A stretch of DNA of 64,000 nucleotides from Pneumocystis sp. 'macacae' (lineage: Eukaryota > Ascomycota > Pneumocystomycetes > Pneumocystales > Pneumocystaceae): the NCBI GenBank assembly GCA_018127085.1, contig CM030720.1, positions 595,619 to 659,618 on the forward strand. The letters run 5' to 3'. Each line of letters starts with the position of its first letter. The stretch's first letter is position 1. Of the stretch, positions 59,701 to 64,000 are shown in pieces. The notes under the pieces were generated by a model, which had not been told where the DNA came from, made no database searches, and saw only the letters and a list, made by a program, of their open reading frames with translations. A program made the translations under genes and the position numbers.

Positions 59701-60950
59701 AGGAGATGAGAGTGTGCACCAAGCAGTTAGTGGGAGGTAGGGAGGTGAGGAGGGGTAGGAGAGGGGGAGAAGTGGGGGTACAAGTGCGTGTGCACCGTAG
59801 ATAAGGTAGGGTGTGCAGTGTGCAGATAAGAGGAGGTGGATGAGGTGGAGGTGGAGAGTAAAAGAGTAACAAGATAGAAGAAGTAGAAGTAGAAGTAGAA
59901 ATTAGATTTAGATTAGCTTTAAGAGTAGAGTAAAAATAAAAAGAATTTTTTTGTAAGTCAAAAGTAAAATTTGTGGAAAGAAGGTAAAGGTGATAATGAG
60001 TGAAAAGGTAGAAGTAGAAAAAAAAGCAAGAGTGAGTGAGTGTTAGATTAGACTTGGATTTGAATTAGAGTTAAAGAAAAATGAAAAATAAAAACAATTT
60101 TTTGTAAACCAAAAGCAAGAAAGTTAGAGGTTGAGATAAGGTAGATAAGAAAACAAGAATAGCAGGAGATAATGAGTAAAAGTAAAAATTGGATTGAAAT
60201 TGAGGGTAGAATTAGATTAGATTTAAAAATAAGTGGGTAAAAAGTTTTTTGTAAATCAAAGTCAAGGGTGAACAAGAAATGAGGTGGGGGTAGATAAGGA
60301 AGTGTACACGAGAGGGAAGGTGTGCACCAAGCAACGAGATGAGTGTGTGCACCAAGCAGAGCAAGGTATAAGGTGTGCACACGGTAGCATGAGGTAAGGA
60401 GGGGGAGGTCGGGTGTGAAAAAAATGTGTACGGTGCAGATGAGGTTGGTGTGCACGAAGCATTAGTGGCAGTTAGTAGGAGGTGGGAGGTAGGGGAGGTG
60501 AGGGAGAGGGGTACAAGTGGGGGTACAAGTGCGTGTGCACGCAACATTAAAAGCAGAGGTTGGTGTGCACGGTGTACAGATAAGAGGAGGATGAACAAGA
60601 GGTGGTGGAGGTGAAGAACAGAGTAAGGAAACAAAAAAAGTAAAGGTAGAAATAAAGTAGAAGTTAGATTAGCATTAGATTAGAATTGAATTATTTCTAA
60701 GAGAGAGAATAAATTTTTTTTTAAATCAAAAGTAAAAGTTGATAAGCAGAGCAGAGGTGGTGGGTAAGTGAAGGGTAAAAATGAAAGAGAAGAGAAATAG
60801 AAGTGAATGAGTATTAGATTAGTCTTGGATTTAGGCTAGAATTAAAGAGAAATGAAAAATAAAAATAATTTTTCGTAAATCAGAACTAGAAGAGTTGGAA
60901 GGTGTAGATAAGGTGGATAAGAAAACAGGAACCATAAGAAATAAAGAGGA
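56740..60950 (+). repeat. subtelomeric satellite, 0.72-0.75 kb units
   Basis: A higher-order tandem repeat. The marker GGTACAAGTGCGTGTG recurs at 57591, 58312, 59032, 59777 and 60522, giving spacings of 721, 720, 745 and 745 bases. A second marker, GGTCGGGTGTGAAAAAAATG, recurs at 57487, 58217 and near 60408, with a variant near 59667. Each unit has a G-rich part with several GTGTGCAC octamers and an A-rich part (AAGTAGAAGTAGAAATTAGA; TTTTTTGTAAACCAAAA). Units are diverged with small indels. The first, partial unit starts near 56740. Open frames on the minus strand are Pro/Leu/Ser/His-rich by-products of the repeat. Confidence 0.88.
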
Positions 60951-62780
60951 GATGCAAAAATTAGATTAAAACGAGTTTAGAAGTGAGTTTAGATTAGAGT
61001 TAGAGGGGAGTAAAAAATAAAGCATTTTTTGTAAATGAAGAATAAGTGAGAAGTGAGTAGAAATGAGTAAAGCAGGTGGTGGTGAATAAAAAATAAAAAA
61101 CAAAAGAGATAAGAAATAAAGGCGAAAATTAGATTGAATTGCGCTTAGAAGTGGGTTTAAATTAGAGTTAAAAAAAAATAAAGAATAACGTATTTTTCGT
61201 AAATGAAGAATAGGTGACGAGTGAGCAAGAATAAATGAGTAGAGAGGATGGTGATGAATAAAAAATAAAAACACAAAGAAAAAAGAAGCAAACACAAAGA
61301 TTAGATTGAATTGCGTTTAGAAGTGAGTTTAAATTAGAGTTAGAAAAAAATAAAGAATAAAGTATTTTTCGTAAATGAAGAACAAGTAACGAGTAAGCAA
61401 GAATAAGTGAGTAGAGAGGGTGGTGGTGAATAAAAAACAAAAAGCACAAGAGATAAGAAGCAAAGGTGAAGATTAGATTGAATTGCGTTTAAAAGTAGAT
61501 TTAGATTAGAGTTAGAGGAGAGTAAAAAATAAAATATTTTTTATAAATGAAGAATAAGTAATGAGTGAACAAAAATAAGTGAGAGGGAGGTGGTGAATAA
61601 AAAATAAAGAGCAGACACGAAGATTAGATTGAATTGCATTTAAAAGTAGATTTAGATTAGAGTTAGAGGAGAGTAAAAAATAAAATATTTTTTATAAATG
61701 AAGAATAAGTAATGAGTGAACAAAAATAAGTGAGAGGGAGGTGGTGAATAAAAAATAAAGAGCAGACACGAAGATTAGATTGAATTGCATTTAAAAGTAG
61801 ATTTAGACTAGAGTTAGAGGGGAGTAAAAAATAAAAAGAATTTCTTGTAAACCAAGAGTGACGCGTAGATGGGCAAGAATTGCTAAGTAGAGGGTGGTGG
61901 TGAATAAAACAAGAAGTATAAAAAATAAAAAGGTAGACACGAAGATTACATTGAAATTAAAGTTAAAATTGAATCTGTTTTAAAAGTCAATGAATAAAAG
62001 ATTTTTTGTAAATGGAAAATAAGTGACGAGTGACTAGAAATGACTAAGTAGAGCAGGTGGTTGTGGACAAAAAATAAAAACACAAAGAAAAAAGAAGCAA
62101 ACACAAAGATTAGATTGAATTGCGTTTAGAAGTGGATTTAGACTAGAGTTAAAAAAAAATAAAGAATAACGTATTTTTCGTAAATGAAGAATAGGTGACG
62201 AGTGAGCAAGAATAAGTGAGTAGAGAGGATGGTGATGAATAAAAAATAAAAAGCATAACAGATAAGAAGCAGAAGTAAAAATTAGATTGAATTGCGTTTA
62301 GAAGTGAGTTTAAATTAGAGTTAGAAAAAAATAAAGAATAAAGTATTTTTCGTAAATGAAGATAAGTGACGAGTGAGTAGAAATGACTAAGTAGAGCAGA
62401 AGGTAATAAATAAAAAATAAAAACACAAAGAAAAAAGAAGTAAAGGTGAATGTTAGATTGAATTGCATTTAAAAGTAGATTTAGATTAGAGCTAGAGAAG
62501 AATAAAGAATAACGTATTTTTCGTAAATGAAGAATAAGTGACGAGTGAGCAATAAATGAGTGGAGAAGGGGGTGGTGAAGAAAAAACAAAAACACCAAAA
62601 AATAAAAAGCAAACGCGAAGATTAGATTGAATTGCGTTTAAAAGTGGGTTTAAATTAGAACTAAAGAAAAGTAAAAATAGAAAGAATTTCTTGTAAACTA
62701 AGAGTAAACGAAAAGTAAGAATTGCTAAGTAGAGGGTGGTGGTGAATAAAAAACAAAAAACAAAAGAGATAAAAAGTAAA
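60950..62780 (+). repeat. 151-172-base tandem repeat
   Basis: The marker ATTAGATTGAATTGC recurs at 61128, 61300, 61472, 61623, 61774, 62109, 62281, 62452 (one change) and 62621, with a diverged copy near 61944. Spacing is about 170 bases except for two 151-base units at 61623-61924 that are nearly identical. Each unit has AGAGTTAG, then AATAAAGTATTTTTCGTAAA, GAAGAATAAGTGACGAGTGA and GGTGGTGAATAAAAAATAAA. No coding capacity is seen apart from repeat-driven minus-strand frames. Confidence 0.88.
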
Positions 62781-63130
62781 GGTGAAGATTACATTGAAAC
62801 TGGGGAGGCAGCGTGAGTAAAGAGGGCATTGCGTGCAAAGAGGATGGGTCTGAGGCAATTGCTTAAACGTGAAGAAGGGCGCAGGCGGAGGCAGCGGGAG
62901 AAGGGGAGGCAAGAATACAGCAGAGAGCGCGCAACACGAGACGTTACATTGAGCCTCACGTGAAGAACAAAATGCAAGAAGCAGCGGACGCAGAGAGGAC
63001 TAAGGTGAGGCAGGAGGTGGAGTAGGAAAGGTGTGCGAGGAGGAGGTGTGCACGAAGTAAGGAGATGGGGGAGGTGGGTGTGCACCGTGCTGATAAGGCG
63101 AGGAAGAGGTGTGCACAGTGTAGATAAGAG
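62781..63130 (+). other. GC-rich non-repeat insert in the subtelomere
   Basis: Starts after TTACATTGAAAC with GGGGAGGCAGCGTGAG and runs through GCAGGCGGAGGCAGCGGGAG and GCCTCACGTGAAG to GTGTGCAC-bearing DNA near 63047. It is unlike the neighbouring 170-base repeat and contains no convincing gene; possible frames are arginine-rich or proline-rich. Confidence 0.5.
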
Positions 63131-63999
63131 GAGGTGGGGAGGCGAGACTAGAGGTGAAGAGTAGGAGTAACAAGATAGAAGAAGTAAAAGTAGAAGTTAG
63201 ATTAGCATTAGGTTAGAATTGAATTATTTCGGAGAGAGAGAATAAATTTTTTTGTAAACTAAAAATCAAGAGTTAAACAGAGTTGAAGATAGTGGGTAAG
63301 TGAAGGGTAAAATATAAAAAAGATAAGAAGTGGAAGTGAATGAATATTAGATTAGACTTGGATTTGGGTTAGAATTAAAGAGAAATGAAAAATAAAAATA
63401 ATTTTTTATAAGTCAAGAATTGGCTAAGAGTTGACAAAAGTAAAGATAAGGTAGATAAGAAAACAGGAACCATAAGAAATAAAGAAGAGATACAAAAATT
63501 AGATTAAAACGAGTTTAGAAGTGGGTTTAGATTAGAGTTAGAGGGGAGTAAAAAATAAAGTATTTTTTGTAAATGAAGAATAAGTAATGAGTGAACAAAA
63601 ATAAGTGAGAGGGAGGTGGTGAATAAAAAATAAAGAGCAGACACGAAGATTAGATTGAATTGCATTTAAAAGTAGATTTAGACTAGAGTTAGAGGGGAGT
63701 AAAAAATAAAATATTTTTTATAAATGAAGAATAAGTAATGAGTGAACAAAAATAAGTGAGAGGGAGGTGGTGAATAAAAAATAAAGAGCAGACACGAAGA
63801 TTAGATTGAATTGCATTTAAAAGTAGATTTAGACTAGAGTTAGAGGGGAGTAAAAAATAAAATATTTTTTGTAAATGAAGATGAAGAAGAAAGCAGGGGG
63901 GAGTAGACGAGGAAGTCTATGAGAGGGAAGGTGTGCATGAAAAAACGATATGAGTGGGTGCACCAGGTAAGAGGAGGGAGGCTGACGAGGGCGGGTGGG
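63130..63999 (+). repeat. second copy of satellite edge plus 151-base units
   Basis: 63130-63600 repeats, with small changes, the arrangement at about 60590-61050: GAAGTAAAAGTAGAAGTTAG, then GGGTAAGTGAAGGGTAAAA, then GATAAGAAAACAGGAACCAT. It is followed by 151-base units with ATTAGATTGAATTGCATTTA at 63649 and 63800, matching those at 61623 and 61774. It ends in GTGTGCATGAAAA and GGGTGCACCAGG near 63930-63970. No telomeric hexamer array. Confidence 0.8.
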
Positions 64000-64000
64000 A

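Noticed and set aside
58788..60634. Several minus-strand frames of 70-143 codons rich in Pro, Leu, His and Ser
   Set aside because: They repeat with the satellite period, lack domains, and arise from the stop-poor purine-rich repeat.
62149..62598. 149-codon Phe/Leu/Ser-rich minus-strand frame
   Set aside because: It is made of three copies of the 170-base repeat read backwards; no signal, no domain.
63880..63999. Possible telomere at the right end
   Set aside because: No TTAGGG array or close variant; the window ends within GTGTGCAC-type subtelomeric repeats.

Overview
The window is nuclear DNA of an ascomycete fungus of the genus Pneumocystis, read from an internal chromosome region into a subtelomere. 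Three things support this: a very AT-rich background; genes split by many short introns (about 40-60 bases, GTATGT-like donors, TAG acceptors); and, from about 39.7 kb, four consecutive cysteine-rich major surface glycoprotein (Msg) genes. The last Msg gene starts with the conserved recombination junction element. The species cannot be fixed from the sequence alone. The form of the Msg proteins suggests P. jirovecii or a close primate-type relative (inference).

Region 1 (1-37.9 kb) is ordinary single-copy core genome on both strands. In order it holds TRAPP subunit Trs23, tRNA methyltransferase Trm5, CCAAT-binding Hap2, borealin-like Nbl1, proteasome Rpn10, a tandem-GAF protein, exonuclease Rex1/Rnh70, and a Rim15-type PAS/AGC-kinase/receiver protein. 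These are followed by eIF3d, Ars2/Pir2, an NTF2-like protein, Lsm2, a thioredoxin-fold SH3BGRL-like protein, initiator tRNA-Met and ribulose-phosphate epimerase. The region closes with a short-chain dehydrogenase, mitochondrial mL54, a MADS-box protein, prefoldin 2, a Pep12-type syntaxin and nucleolin-like Gar2/Nsr1. Most of these needed exon joining, which I did by eye; splice sites are given where they decide the call.

Region 2 (37.9-56.0 kb) is the surface-antigen array. All four genes run rightward, separated by AT-rich gaps of 1.0-1.4 kb. Msg A and Msg C are close paralogues with their own signal-peptide exon and two 5' introns. Msg B is a different type with a proline-rich stalk. Msg C has two single-base frame breaks in homopolymers that cancel each other. 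Msg D has no leader, no ATG and no upstream conserved sequence; it begins at a recombination junction element and looks like a silent donor copy that needs recombination into an expression site.

Region 3 (56.0-64.0 kb) is non-coding subtelomeric repeat DNA. It has a GC-rich block with 20-base tandem repeats and inverted TTACCCC/GGGGTAA arms, then a purine-rich satellite of about 0.72-0.75 kb units studded with GTGTGCAC, then a 151-172-base tandem repeat, then a second copy of parts of both. No telomeric TTAGGG array is seen, so the chromosome end lies outside the window or is missing.
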